Source: Pedobacter psychrodurus (GTDB taxonomy: Bacteria; Bacteroidota; Bacteroidia; Sphingobacteriales; Sphingobacteriaceae). Taken from it: 64,000 nucleotides of DNA. The notes beneath the pieces were generated by a model. The model saw only the letters and a list, made by a program, of their open reading frames with translations, had not been told where the DNA came from and ran no database searches. A program made the position numbers and the translations under genes. Positions 9,627-18,154 of the stretch are shown piece after piece (the stretch's first letter is position 1; each line of letters starts with the position of its first letter). The DNA is taken from the NCBI RefSeq assembly GCF_004331735.1, contig NZ_SJSO01000005.1, positions 248,001-312,000 of the forward strand. Direction: 5' to 3'.

Positions 9627-10652
9627 ATGGATACGAATATCAATAAAACAATTAATGCAGGTTTATTAGCTTATGGCATGTCAGGGCAAGTTTTCCATGC
9701 GCCCTTTTTACAAGCACATAGTGGGTTCAATTTAAAGGCTATAGTAGAACGCAGCCATAAAAAGGCAGTTAATGATTACCCAAATATTACCAGCTACAAT
9801 AGCGTTGATGAGCTTTTAAATGATGCGGAAATAGAATTGGTGGTTATTAATACACCTAATAATCTTCATTATGAGCATTCGAAAGCGGCATTAACCAAAC
9901 ATAAAAATATTCTGGTTGAAAAACCATTTACGGCAACGACTGCACAGGCAAAAGAACTTTTTGAACTTGCAGATAGTGTAGGGAAGCAAATCTTTTTTTA
10001 CCAGAACCGCCGTTGGGACAGTGACTTTACTGCGGTGAAAAAGGTGATTGAAAGTGGTAAACTGGGTAAGCTGGTTGAAGTTCATATGCGTTACGATCGC
10101 TATCGTAATGTAATTGGACCGAAGGCGTTTAAAGAAAACCCGGTAGAAGCCAGCGGACTTTTATATGATTTAGGTCCACACCTTTTAGATCAGGTAATCA
10201 GCCTGTTTGGCAAACCATTAAGTTTCCATAAAATTCTAGGTAAAAACAGGGTAGGTACATTGGTTGATGATTATTTTTCGATCCAGTTGAGCTACCCTGA
10301 TAGTCTGAATGTTTTTGTTACTTCGAGCATGTTGGTGGTAAATCCACAGGCAGGATTTATTTTACATGGCGTAAATGGAAGTTTTATCAAACAAAGAACC
10401 GATATTCAGGAAGAACAGTTGCTGGCGGGTATGAAATTAACCGATCCGGGCTACGGCGTTGAGTCAGCGAGTAAAGATGGGTTGTTAACAACCATTGATG
10501 CTGAAGGTCGTAAAACCGAGGAGACAGTCCCATCAGAAGTAGGAAGTTATTTGCCGCTCTTCGAAGCTGTTTATCAAGCGATAAGCAACAATAAACCATA
10601 TCCCGTTACACGCGAGAATGTTTTAACCCAATTAGAAATTATCGAAAGCTAA
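9627..10652 (+). CDS. Gfo/Idh/MocA family NAD(P)-dependent oxidoreductase
   Basis: A 341-residue dehydrogenase of the inositol/glucose-fructose oxidoreductase family. The N-terminal Rossmann half has GLLAYGMSGQVFHAPFL (the nucleotide-binding loop) and VVINTPNNLHYEHSKAAL, then the catalytic EKPFTAT segment. The C-terminal alpha/beta half carries YDLGPHLLDQVISLFG. It is closest in style to the YdgJ/YhhX subgroup. The sugar or polyol substrate is not determined. The gene precedes an MtfA-like peptidase by 76 nt of low-complexity sequence. Confidence 0.9.
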   Translation: MDTNINKTINAGLLAYGMSGQVFHAPFLQAHSGFNLKAIVERSHKKAVNDYPNITSYNSVDELLNDAEIELVVINTPNNLHYEHSKAALTKHKNILVEKPFTATTAQAKELFELADSVGKQIFFYQNRRWDSDFTAVKKVIESGKLGKLVEVHMRYDRYRNVIGPKAFKENPVEASGLLYDLGPHLLDQVISLFGKPLSFHKILGKNRVGTLVDDYFSIQLSYPDSLNVFVTSSMLVVNPQAGFILHGVNGSFIKQRTDIQEEQLLAGMKLTDPGYGVESASKDGLLTTIDAEGRKTEETVPSEVGSYLPLFEAVYQAISNNKPYPVTRENVLTQLEIIES

Positions 10653-10728
10653 CCGCATCTGTGCAATCTGTTAAATCGGTGTAATCACCTTAAATCCTTG
10701 TAATCACGTTAATCTGTGTAATCCTTAT
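10653..10728. repeat. Low-complexity TGTAATC-type intergenic sequence
   Basis: Four imperfect units built on ATCTGTGTAATC / CTTGTAATCACGTTA fill the space between the oxidoreductase and the peptidase gene. This is likely an intergenic repeat; no function is visible. Confidence 0.45.
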
Positions 10729-11502
10729 ATGAACGCGCTGCCATTTGCTTACTTAATTCCTATTTTTCTGATTGCCCTTTATCTTATCCTTAAAAAAAAG
10801 AAGGTGGCTATTGATCCTTTAACCGATGTAGACAAAAAGATACTGGATGATTATGTAGGGTATTACCATAATCTCGATTCGACTGATAAACTTAAGTTTG
10901 AGCAAAAAGTAGCCACATTTTTCAGTACGGTTAAAATTGAAGCGGTGGGTTTAGAAATGACTACTTTAGATGAATTACTGATTGCTTCGAGTGCAGTGAT
11001 CCCGATTTTTGGTTTCGACGATTGGCAATACAAAAACTTAACCAGCGTTTTATTGTATCCTGATACTTTTAACAAAGATTTTCAATTTGAAGGTGGCGAA
11101 AGAAATATTATGGGCATGGTGGGTACAGGTTATATGAACGGGCAGATGATTTTATCGCGTTCGGCACTGCGTCATGGTTTCTCTAAAAGTGCAGGGAAAG
11201 AAAATATGGCTATACACGAATTTGTACACCTTTTGGATAAATCTGATGGCGCAACGGATGGTATTCCGGAGAATTTAATGGCGCATGAGTATACTTTACC
11301 ATGGATTAAAATGATGCATGAGGAAATGGAAAAAATTGAGGATAATAAATCGGATATTAATCCTTACGCCATCACTAATCAGGCAGAATTTTTTGCTGTA
11401 GTTTCTGAATATTTCTTTGAAAAACCAGAGTTGTTAAAAGATAAACATCCCGAATTGTATTTTCAGTTAAGTCACATTTTTGCGCAACAGCCTGCAGGTT
11501 AG
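10729..11502 (+). CDS. mtfA: MtfA-type zinc-dependent peptidase (M90 family)
   Basis: A 257-residue protein with an N-terminal membrane span (about residues 5-22) and the M90 catalytic motif HEFVH (163-167) in IHEFVHLLDKSDG, plus the downstream conserved NQAEFFAVVSEYFFE that supplies the further Glu ligand. Upstream it has WQYKNLTSVLLYPDTF and RSALRHGF, typical of the family. In Escherichia coli MtfA is linked to Mlc control of sugar uptake; no Mlc partner is visible here, so only the peptidase fold is claimed. Its 3' end lies just before the next gene. Confidence 0.88.
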   Translation: MNALPFAYLIPIFLIALYLILKKKKVAIDPLTDVDKKILDDYVGYYHNLDSTDKLKFEQKVATFFSTVKIEAVGLEMTTLDELLIASSAVIPIFGFDDWQYKNLTSVLLYPDTFNKDFQFEGGERNIMGMVGTGYMNGQMILSRSALRHGFSKSAGKENMAIHEFVHLLDKSDGATDGIPENLMAHEYTLPWIKMMHEEMEKIEDNKSDINPYAITNQAEFFAVVSEYFFEKPELLKDKHPELYFQLSHIFAQQPAG

Positions 11503-11518
11503 AATGATAAATTACCAA

Positions 11519-12409
11519 ATGAAAATATTTGCAACAATCATCTATAGCCTGATCTCCATCGGTGCCTTTGCTCAGAAAAGCTATGTGCTCAGACAAAATT
11601 ATCCAACAGGCTATAAGTACAATTTCTCTATCACTTCCGATCAGATTATTAAGCAGAAAATTGCTGGTCGCGATGTACATTTAACTCAAAGCATTGGAAC
11701 GGATTATACTTTTGATATTACCGAAGGCCATAGTGGCGAAAAGGATGTGAAAGTAACTTACAACAGAATTTCTATGAAATCGGTTGCGATGGGTAATACC
11801 ATGACCCTTAATTCAGATGATCAGGATAGTACCAAAAAGAATCCTTTTAGCGGCCTAAAAGGAGCGTCTTTTTATATGACTGTAACCCCTAATGGTGGGA
11901 TTAAAACAGTTGCCGGTATAGATAAAATGCTCGATAATATGGCGGCAAGGATGACTAAAGATACCAGTCAGGTTAAACAGATTAAAAATGCTTTAAGTAA
12001 ACAGTTTAGCAACGAGGTGGTAAAACAAACAATGGAATCGTCATTTAAAATCTATCCAGACAAAGCCGTTAAAATAGGTGACAGTTGGACGGTTGATACC
12101 AAAATGCAGATGAACATGCCAATTGAAACGATTACACAATACACTTTGAAGGAAGTGAAAGATGGTATCGCCATACTGGGCGTAAAGGGTACATTAGTCT
12201 CAAAGGGGAATTTTGAAATCATCGGTAACAAAATGGAAACTGATTTACAAGGAACCAACTCCGGAGAAACCTCACTTGATATGAAAACCGGAATTGTGCT
12301 TAACAGCCATCTCCGCGTAGAACTGTATGGTAAAATGAAATCGATGGGGCAGGACATCGATTTCGAAATGCAAGGCATTAATAAGATTGTAGGGAAAGAG
12401 GTTAATTAA
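11519..12409 (+). CDS. Exported DUF6263-like protein of unknown function
   Basis: About 296 residues with a clean signal peptide, MKIFATIIYSLISIGAFAQ, pointing to the periplasm or outer membrane. The mature part is rich in beta-strand and has a DSWTVDTKMQMNMP segment and TSLDMKTGIVLNSHLRVE, a pattern of Bacteroidota DUF6263-type proteins. The start at 11519 is chosen because it opens the signal peptide; an ATG at 11504 and an upstream in-frame start overlapping mtfA would add non-signal residues. It is probably cotranscribed with mtfA. No catalytic motif was recognised. Confidence 0.75.
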   Translation: MKIFATIIYSLISIGAFAQKSYVLRQNYPTGYKYNFSITSDQIIKQKIAGRDVHLTQSIGTDYTFDITEGHSGEKDVKVTYNRISMKSVAMGNTMTLNSDDQDSTKKNPFSGLKGASFYMTVTPNGGIKTVAGIDKMLDNMAARMTKDTSQVKQIKNALSKQFSNEVVKQTMESSFKIYPDKAVKIGDSWTVDTKMQMNMPIETITQYTLKEVKDGIAILGVKGTLVSKGNFEIIGNKMETDLQGTNSGETSLDMKTGIVLNSHLRVELYGKMKSMGQDIDFEMQGINKIVGKEVN

Positions 12410-12416
12410 TTTATTT

Positions 12417-12449
12417 AGACCTTATAAGTTTTTAAAACCTATAAGGTCT
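12417..12449. terminator. Two-way terminator, perfect 10-bp stem
   Basis: AGACCTTATA and TATAAGGTCT flank an A/T-rich loop between convergent genes. The text is close to a widespread intergenic palindrome of this group; compare 58669-58700. Confidence 0.7.
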
Positions 12450-12457
12450 TGCATTAG

Positions 12458-13444
12458 CTAAAGGCTACCAGTTAACGCCACCAGAAACTCCGTAGGAATT
12501 TCGATATGCGGAATATGCCCGCAGGCATCAAACTCAATAATTTTCGCGCCGATAATTTTGGCTGCAGTCTGTTTTCCTAAAAGTTTATATTGCCCGTGTA
12601 ACGCCTGCTGATCAAGTGTAAGTAATCCTTTGCCTACAATGGTTTTGTCTTCCTTGCCGATAAATAAAACTGTAGGGACCTTTAGGTTCTGAAATTCGTA
12701 TACTACAGGTTGTTCATAAATCATGGTATAGGTTAGTGCAGCAACTTTAGCCCAACGCGGGTAATCAGAACTATTGGTTACACCTCCGGCAATACTGACC
12801 AGGTATTCATATTCCGGTTTCCAATAAGTAAAGTAAGAGCCTTGGTAATACTTTCGTACACTTTCAGCTGTTGTTTTGAGTTCCGTTTGGTACTGTTGGG
12901 TGGTGGTGATATAAGGGATGAAAGTTTTATAATCTTCCAGTCCGATTGGATTTTCGAGCAAGAGTTTTTCGGTAGTTTCTGGGTACATCAAAGCAAAACG
13001 TGTAGCCAGCATACCGCCCATACTATGACCTAAAACTACGGTTTTTTGAACGCCAAGTGTATCTAAAAGTCTTTTATTCCAGGTAGCCATTTGATGGAAG
13101 CTGTAATGGATAAATGCTTTAGATGATTTACCAAAACCAATTTGGTCAGGAACAATAACGCGGTAGCCAATGTTGGTTAAAGCTTTAATTACATTGCCCC
13201 AGTAATAACCACCAAAATTTTTCCCATGGAAAAGGATTGCTGTTTTTCCATTGGCTGCTGCGGTTGGGGCAATATCCATATAGGCCATTTTAATATCTTG
13301 CCCTTCGGTATTAATAGGGAAATATTTAACTAGATAGGGGTATTTAACGTTATCAAGGGTAATAGATAGGGTATCTATTTTTTGTGCATGTACATGGCTA
13401 AAAAGAAAAAGGGTAAAGGCAAATAAAAGAAAATATCTCTTCAT
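12458..13444 (-). CDS. Exported alpha/beta hydrolase
   Basis: A 328-residue hydrolase with signal peptide MKRYFLLFAFTLFLFSHVHA. The nucleophile elbow is GHSMGG with Ser at about 141; Asp266 in GKEDKT and His310 in CGHIPHIE complete the expected triad, and LFHGKNFGGYYWG gives the oxyanion-hole segment. It resembles periplasmic esterase/epoxide-hydrolase-like proteins; the substrate is unknown. It converges with the DUF6263-like gene, and its 5' flank (13445-13611) shows no gene. Confidence 0.9.
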   Translation of the reverse strand: MKRYFLLFAFTLFLFSHVHAQKIDTLSITLDNVKYPYLVKYFPINTEGQDIKMAYMDIAPTAAANGKTAILFHGKNFGGYYWGNVIKALTNIGYRVIVPDQIGFGKSSKAFIHYSFHQMATWNKRLLDTLGVQKTVVLGHSMGGMLATRFALMYPETTEKLLLENPIGLEDYKTFIPYITTTQQYQTELKTTAESVRKYYQGSYFTYWKPEYEYLVSIAGGVTNSSDYPRWAKVAALTYTMIYEQPVVYEFQNLKVPTVLFIGKEDKTIVGKGLLTLDQQALHGQYKLLGKQTAAKIIGAKIIEFDACGHIPHIEIPTEFLVALTGSL

Positions 13445-13611
13445 AATGGGTTATGATGTAAAAACTAAAAAACTAATTGGCCCAAGTAACTTTTGCCAAT
13501 TAGTTAGCTTAAAAATCATGCCCCTTTTTACATAGCCCGAATAAAAGGTGTTTATAAAAAACATTACAGCGTAAAAAGCTACGATAAGTTTAGGTTTATC
13601 GGGAATGGAAT

Positions 13612-14454
13612 TTATTTTTTAAATATTTGTTTAAGGTATTTTACAGGTATTCCAACAGTTGTTTCGTCTGATAGGCTACCGGCCATTTTGTTTACAATTA
13701 CATTTTCTATTTTAATATCAGATTTTTCGAAGGTATTAATTGTTAAATTTTCAATGCTATTATTGCTATTTTCATCGCCCCGAATATCAACTGATGAATT
13801 TTTGCTGGTGATAGTTAAGCTTTTATAAGAACTATTAGATGAATAAAAAGACGCGCTATCAAGTTTTACGTTCAATTGTTTGATATCTGTTTGATTAATT
13901 ACTCTCGTAATTTTGTCATTTACGCTAAATGTTATTGGCGAGCCAAAGCTTAGTGAACCAGATCGTTTCATATTAACGTTTAATGTATCAGTTTTTGCTG
14001 TTAAAACCAGGCTTGTAGAGTTATTTAAGCTAAGACCATTAATATTTGGACCATATATTAATATTGCTATGCCATATCTATGATAGCCCGATGTTTTTAG
14101 TTTATCACCGACGTTTATCTTTAGCACACCCATATTATCTACGCTGAAACTGATTTCATTTTTCATCTCTGTGGGTACTTTTACACCTGACATTGCGCTT
14201 TTAATAAAGTGAATTTGTAGCACGTTTCTTTTTGCATCAGGAATATTAACGCTACTAAAAGCAGTTTTGATTGGTATAGAAGTTCGGCCAGAAGATTCTT
14301 TATCAAAGGGCTCTTCGTTTAATTCCTGTTCCTCTACAAAGCTATCACCGATTGAGTGCTTATAATTTATCTTGACATTAATTGCCACAACTATTATTGG
14401 AATGATAATCAGCAATACGGCAAGGGCGGTTAGTAATTTATTACTTGTTTTCAT
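13612..14454 (-). CDS. Membrane-anchored beta-rich protein, GIN/DUF2807-like
   Basis: A 280-residue protein with one N-terminal membrane span (about residues 8-27) and an extracytoplasmic domain of repetitive Ser/Asn-rich strands (LSLNNSTSLVLTAKTDTLNV, SLTITSKNSSVDIRG, ENLTINTFEKSDIKIENV). The pattern recalls the beta-helical GIN/DUF2807 head domain found next to GntR/ABC modules in this phylum, but the assignment is by style only. It is the last gene of the operon, starting 4 nt after the regulator's stop. Confidence 0.7.
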   Translation of the reverse strand: MKTSNKLLTALAVLLIIIPIIVVAINVKINYKHSIGDSFVEEQELNEEPFDKESSGRTSIPIKTAFSSVNIPDAKRNVLQIHFIKSAMSGVKVPTEMKNEISFSVDNMGVLKINVGDKLKTSGYHRYGIAILIYGPNINGLSLNNSTSLVLTAKTDTLNVNMKRSGSLSFGSPITFSVNDKITRVINQTDIKQLNVKLDSASFYSSNSSYKSLTITSKNSSVDIRGDENSNNSIENLTINTFEKSDIKIENVIVNKMAGSLSDETTVGIPVKYLKQIFKK

Positions 14455-14458
14455 TTTA

Positions 14459-14833
14459 TTAAGCGTTAAAATTTTCTTTTACAAATGTTTTGTATTGATT
14501 TTCCAATTCGTCAAAACTAATATCAAGCAGGTAAATGTTTCTGAAAACTACAGGTAGCTCATCTATTATAAACTGCTGTTTGCGGTAGTTTTTTACATTA
14601 TCTATTGCCCCCTCTTCCACAAAAAAACCAATCCCCCTTTTATTGTTGATAATGTTCTTGTTTTGTAACAGCTCGTAGGTGCGCATTACTGTATTGGGGT
14701 TTACTTCCATTTCTACAGCCAGTTCCCGCACCGAAGGAACTTTTTCATCGGCTTTCCATTTTCCTAACAGGATATGTTCGCAAACATATTCTGCTATTTG
14801 AAGGTATATCGCCTTGTTATCTCTAAATTCCAT
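14459..14833 (-). CDS. GntR family regulator, short YtrA type
   Basis: A 124-residue regulator consisting of little more than the winged helix: MEFRDNKAIYLQIAEYVCEH, VPSVRELAVEMEVNPNTVMRTY and a wing ending KRGIGFFVEE, then a short helical tail. There is no large effector-binding domain, as expected for the YtrA subgroup that controls adjacent ABC transporter operons. It lies downstream of the ATPase and permease genes and probably represses the whole operon through the site near 16492-16521. Confidence 0.9.
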   Translation of the reverse strand: MEFRDNKAIYLQIAEYVCEHILLGKWKADEKVPSVRELAVEMEVNPNTVMRTYELLQNKNIINNKRGIGFFVEEGAIDNVKNYRKQQFIIDELPVVFRNIYLLDISFDELENQYKTFVKENFNA

Positions 14834-14851
14834 ATCTATACCTTTTTAAAA

Positions 14852-15655
14852 TTAAACCTCTTTTTCTTTCAAACGGATGTGCGTAATCGCCCAGATAATA
14901 AAGGTGACTATGACACTAGCCACAAAAAGTATTACGAATACAAAGTCTTTTTCTTGTGCGCCTGCGTTGTACTTCCCTTCCATTAGCCATTTCGCTGCTT
15001 TAAAAGCTAAAAAGATAACAAATGCGAAAAAGGCTGTTGCCGTTAATGCTGTTTTAATGTAGTGAAAGCGGTTAAAATAAACAGAACCTAGTAGAAAAAT
15101 ACTGGAGAAAAAGAATGGAAAGGCAAACAAAAATTTATTCCTTCTGTCCTCCGTTAAATCATCAAACAAAGTGCTGAAAGAAACCACGCTAAGTTTATTG
15201 GTATTGTAGTTCATAGCTTTTTGATTTTCCCATAACTCATTAATATAGTTTAGAAAAAGAGCGTCGATTATATAAAAAATAAACAGATAACTTATTAAAC
15301 TGATGATTGTGGTGAAAAGAATTGCACAGAGGAACTTCTCGGTGGTAGATGCTGGGGTCATTAACTCCATAATCGCCTTCGGTTTTTGACCAAGAGCGCT
15401 AAAATAGGTACTTGCTTCTATCGTTAAAAACAGAAATCCAACCATAAGAAAAGTCGGAAGGCGGAAACCGAGCTGCGCATGTTCATTATCATTCCATCTT
15501 AAATTTGATTGTTTTACAATAGGGATATTGAAGAGGTAGAAACTAACAATAACTACAGTTAGTACCACTAAACTCATGAGGTAAATTTTTCCAAAATCTA
15601 ACCATTTTCTTTTAAGCAATAAGCCAAATCGATTAATATTAAATGTGTTGTTCAT
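14852..15655 (-). CDS. ABC-2-like permease subunit, membrane protein
   Basis: A 267-residue membrane protein with about six hydrophobic spans, starting MNNTFNINRFGLLLKRKWLDF. The spans include YLMSLVVLTVVIVSFYLF and FVFVILFVASVIVTFIIWAI near the C-terminus. No catalytic motif. Its gene begins 3 nt after the ATPase stop and is followed by the GntR gene, so it is inferred to be the membrane partner of that ATPase. Confidence 0.8.
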   Translation of the reverse strand: MNNTFNINRFGLLLKRKWLDFGKIYLMSLVVLTVVIVSFYLFNIPIVKQSNLRWNDNEHAQLGFRLPTFLMVGFLFLTIEASTYFSALGQKPKAIMELMTPASTTEKFLCAILFTTIISLISYLFIFYIIDALFLNYINELWENQKAMNYNTNKLSVVSFSTLFDDLTEDRRNKFLFAFPFFFSSIFLLGSVYFNRFHYIKTALTATAFFAFVIFLAFKAAKWLMEGKYNAGAQEKDFVFVILFVASVIVTFIIWAITHIRLKEKEV

Positions 15656-15658
15656 CGC

Positions 15659-16486
15659 TTAACTGAATAAAGGTTTAAATTTGATTTTTTCTGCAAGTAT
15701 AGCATTGAAAAGAAGTTCCATATCTAATTTGCTTTCTTCGTGGTGATAGTTGGGCATTACCGCATTATAGCCCGATAATGATGGCTCTGCATAAAAAATG
15801 CTGTCGTCTACTTCTTTAACTTTTTTGAAAGTTAACTTTGCTGTAATTTCTTCTACCGATGCTTTTAGGGCAACATCGTTTTCATCGAGCATAATCACGG
15901 TATCAATTAAATTATCCAAATCCCTAACCTGGTGGGTAGAAATGATGATGCAACGTTCATCTGTCATTGCTGAAGCCATAATTTTCCTGAACTGCGCTTT
16001 TGATGGAATGTCTAAGCCGTTTGTAGGCTCATCCATAATTACGAGTTTGGCTTGAGTAGCCAGTCCAAAGGCAATAATGAATTTTTTCTTTTGTCCGTAG
16101 CTCATTTCAATCAGTTTATTGCTGGCTGGAATATCAAATTCCTTTAAAAGCGTGGCAAAATACTGGTGATCGAAGTTTTTGTAAAATGGAGCATTGGCCT
16201 TTAAGTAAGCATCTATTTTTACCGAAGGCAAATAGAATTCTTCTGGTATAAAACAGATCTGTTCTAATAGTGCGGGTTGTCTTTTGGCAGGATTAAAACC
16301 CATCACATCCAGAGTGCCGCTTTGAGCATACACTAAACCGGCCAGGTTTTTTAATAAGCTCGATTTACCGGCTCCATTTTTTCCAAGCAAACCGTAAATA
16401 TGACCATTGCTTAACCGCATGCTCATATTTTTAAATAATGGCTTATGCTTGCTGTAGCCAAAATTAAGATTGTTAATGTTTATCAT
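15659..16486 (-). CDS. ABC transporter ATP-binding protein
   Basis: A 275-residue ABC ATPase, first gene of a four-gene operon (ATPase, permease, GntR, GIN-like protein). Walker A is GKNGAGKSS (35-43), the signature region is EMSYGQKKKF, and Walker B is LVIMDEPTNGLD, followed by the switch region STHQVRDL. The extra C-terminal ~60 residues are usual for YtrB-like ATPases. The ATG at 16486 is chosen because it opens the fold MININNLNFGYSK; an in-frame extension to 16543 would run through the candidate operator. Confidence 0.92.
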   Translation of the reverse strand: MININNLNFGYSKHKPLFKNMSMRLSNGHIYGLLGKNGAGKSSLLKNLAGLVYAQSGTLDVMGFNPAKRQPALLEQICFIPEEFYLPSVKIDAYLKANAPFYKNFDHQYFATLLKEFDIPASNKLIEMSYGQKKKFIIAFGLATQAKLVIMDEPTNGLDIPSKAQFRKIMASAMTDERCIIISTHQVRDLDNLIDTVIMLDENDVALKASVEEITAKLTFKKVKEVDDSIFYAEPSLSGYNAVMPNYHHEESKLDMELLFNAILAEKIKFKPLFS

Positions 16487-16491
16487 ACCTA

Positions 16492-16521
16492 CTGTATTAG
16501 TTAAATAGTGCACTAATGTAT
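16492..16521. promoter_or_regulatory. Candidate GntR/YtrA operator
   Basis: Just upstream of the ABC/GntR operon are TGTATTAG and CTAATGTA arms (ATTAG/CTAAT exact) around the 10-bp palindrome TAGTGCACTA (16506-16515). Position and symmetry suit an autoregulatory GntR site; the assignment is inference. Confidence 0.45.
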
Positions 16522-16817
16522 GATGTTGTTTGGTAATCTCCAAATTTTTGTGGAAAAAAGTTTAGCGCTAAGCGTGCAGCGGCTGGCGTTTTCCCTGCGA
16601 TATGCCTTAACGCTCAGCCCTCAACGTTTGGCACTCCGTGCTCTCCGCCCTGCGCTCAGCCATGGGAAGGTAAAATATCCGTTTAATAACTGTTGCATTA
16701 AAACTTCCTTAATATGGAGATTGTATGTTTGTGTAATATGCGAAGAGCGCTCGGGGCAAACGACTTTATTTTCCTTTGCGGAAAAACTTTGTGTTCTTTG
16801 CGGTAAAATAACCCAAC
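16522..16817. other. Gene-free, locally GC-rich spacer
   Basis: Contains an unusually GC-rich stretch (about 16560-16670, with AGCGCTAAGCG and GCGCTCAGCC) and CTTTGCGG units before the ene-reductase gene. An open frame across it (16520-16873) has a low-complexity, Leu/Arg/Ala-rich product and overlaps a real gene, so it is not called. Confidence 0.4.
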
Positions 16818-17900
16818 ATGATGTCAAAATTATTTTCTCCTTTAACCATAAAGGATGTAACCTTAAAAAATAGAATTGTTATTTCGCCAATGTGCCAGTA
16901 TTCTGCCGTTGATGGTTTTGCCAACGATTGGCATTTGGTGCACTTAGGCAGCCGTGCAGTTGGTGGAGCAGGGTTGATTATCCAGGAAGCTTCTGCGGTT
17001 ACTGCGGATGGAAGAATTACTTATGCCGATTTGGGCATCTGGAAAGATGAGCATGTAGATAAATTGAAACAGATTGTTTCTTTTATTCATAATAACGGTG
17101 CTATTGCGGGCATCCAATTGGCGCATGCGGGTAGAAAAGCCAGCTGTGAGGTGCCTTGGAATGGTGGTGAGCAGATTACTGCAGGAGAAAATAGCTGGAA
17201 ACCCCTTGCACCATCTTCAACTCCTTTTAAGCCAGGGCAAGTTGAACCTCATGAATTAACGATTTCAGAAATTCAGGATATTGTTTTTGCTTTCCGCGCA
17301 GCTGCTAAACGTGCATTGGATGCAGGCTATAAAGTAGTAGAAATACATGCTGCACACGGTTATTTGCTGCATCAGTTTTTTAGTCCGCTGAGCAACAAAC
17401 GAACTGATGTTTATGGCGGAAGTTTCGAAAACCGGATCCGTTTGGTAATTGATGTAGTTGAAGCTGTACAATCGGTATGGCCAGAAAACTTGCCTTTATT
17501 TGTTCGTATCTCAGCAACAGACTGGACAGAGGGCGGCTGGAATGAGCATGATTCGTTACAATTAGTAGCCGTGTTAAAAGATCGCGGGGTCGATTTAATA
17601 GATGCCTCATCAGGAGGAAATGTACCTGATGCTTTTATTCCTGCGGGACCAAACTACCAAGTTCCTTTTGCTGATAAAATCAGAAATGAAATTGGTATTT
17701 ACACAGGAGCAGTAGGTGTAATTGTGGAGGCGCAGCAAGCAGAAGAAATTTTAGAACAAGGCAAAGCCGATTTAATTTTTATTGCCCGCGAATCGCTACG
17801 TGATGCTTATTTCCCTACACATGCGGCGCAAGTGCTTGGCGATAATACCGAATGGCCAAATCAGTATGTTAGGGCCAAAAGGGAAACGTTTAAGAAATAA
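16818..17900 (+). CDS. namA: NADPH-dependent ene-reductase, YqjM/NamA type (old yellow enzyme)
   Basis: A 360-residue flavoprotein that reduces activated C=C bonds. It has the YqjM-class features: SPMCQYS with Cys26, the LAHAGRKA loop, the FMN/substrate-binding pair His177/His180 in IHAAHGYLLHQFFSP, and LSNKRTDVYGGSFENR. The C-terminal phosphate-binding loop is GLIxxAR-like, LIFIARESLRD. It is a TIM-barrel, cytosolic and monocistronic, and ends at a strong hairpin. The physiological substrate is unknown, as for most of the family. Confidence 0.93.
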   Translation: MMSKLFSPLTIKDVTLKNRIVISPMCQYSAVDGFANDWHLVHLGSRAVGGAGLIIQEASAVTADGRITYADLGIWKDEHVDKLKQIVSFIHNNGAIAGIQLAHAGRKASCEVPWNGGEQITAGENSWKPLAPSSTPFKPGQVEPHELTISEIQDIVFAFRAAAKRALDAGYKVVEIHAAHGYLLHQFFSPLSNKRTDVYGGSFENRIRLVIDVVEAVQSVWPENLPLFVRISATDWTEGGWNEHDSLQLVAVLKDRGVDLIDASSGGNVPDAFIPAGPNYQVPFADKIRNEIGIYTGAVGVIVEAQQAEEILEQGKADLIFIARESLRDAYFPTHAAQVLGDNTEWPNQYVRAKRETFKK

Positions 17901-17921
17901 TTTAAGTTCAAAGCAACTTAA

Positions 17922-17960
17922 AAACAAGAAAGCCAGCATTCCGCTAGCTTTCTTGTTTTT
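17922..17960 (+). terminator. Strong intrinsic terminator after namA
   Basis: A perfect 12-bp stem AAACAAGAAAGC / GCTTTCTTGTTT followed by T residues. Confidence 0.85.
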
Positions 17961-18026
17961 GGACTTATACTCTGCAAGTAATATTACTTCGTCAATTCTC
18001 TTGCCCTCTGCAGGATTAAAAATGAT

Positions 18027-18100
18027 CGTCATTCCCGCGCAGGCGGGAATCCTAAAGCCCTTTCTTTGCATTACGATTTCCAATCAAGTTGGAAATGACG
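18027..18100. repeat. Pair of CGTCATT palindromic repeats
   Basis: ATTCCCGC-GCAG-GCGGGAAT (18031-18050) is followed by ATTTCCAA...TTGGAAAT (18076-18096), which is the inverted relative of the unit at 3644-3678. The outer ends GATCGTCATT and GGAAATGACG are themselves inverted. Confidence 0.7.
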
Positions 18101-18154
18101 AATCGATTTATAAAAATCATTAAAATCTAATCTCCTACAATGAGGATTATAGAG

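Noticed and set aside
11480-11518. Longer start of the DUF6263-like gene
   Set aside because: It overlaps mtfA and would put non-signal residues before a clear signal peptide at 11519.
16520-16873. 117-codon open frame on the plus strand
   Set aside because: Low-complexity Arg/Leu/Ala text over a GC-rich spacer, and it overlaps the well-supported ene-reductase gene.
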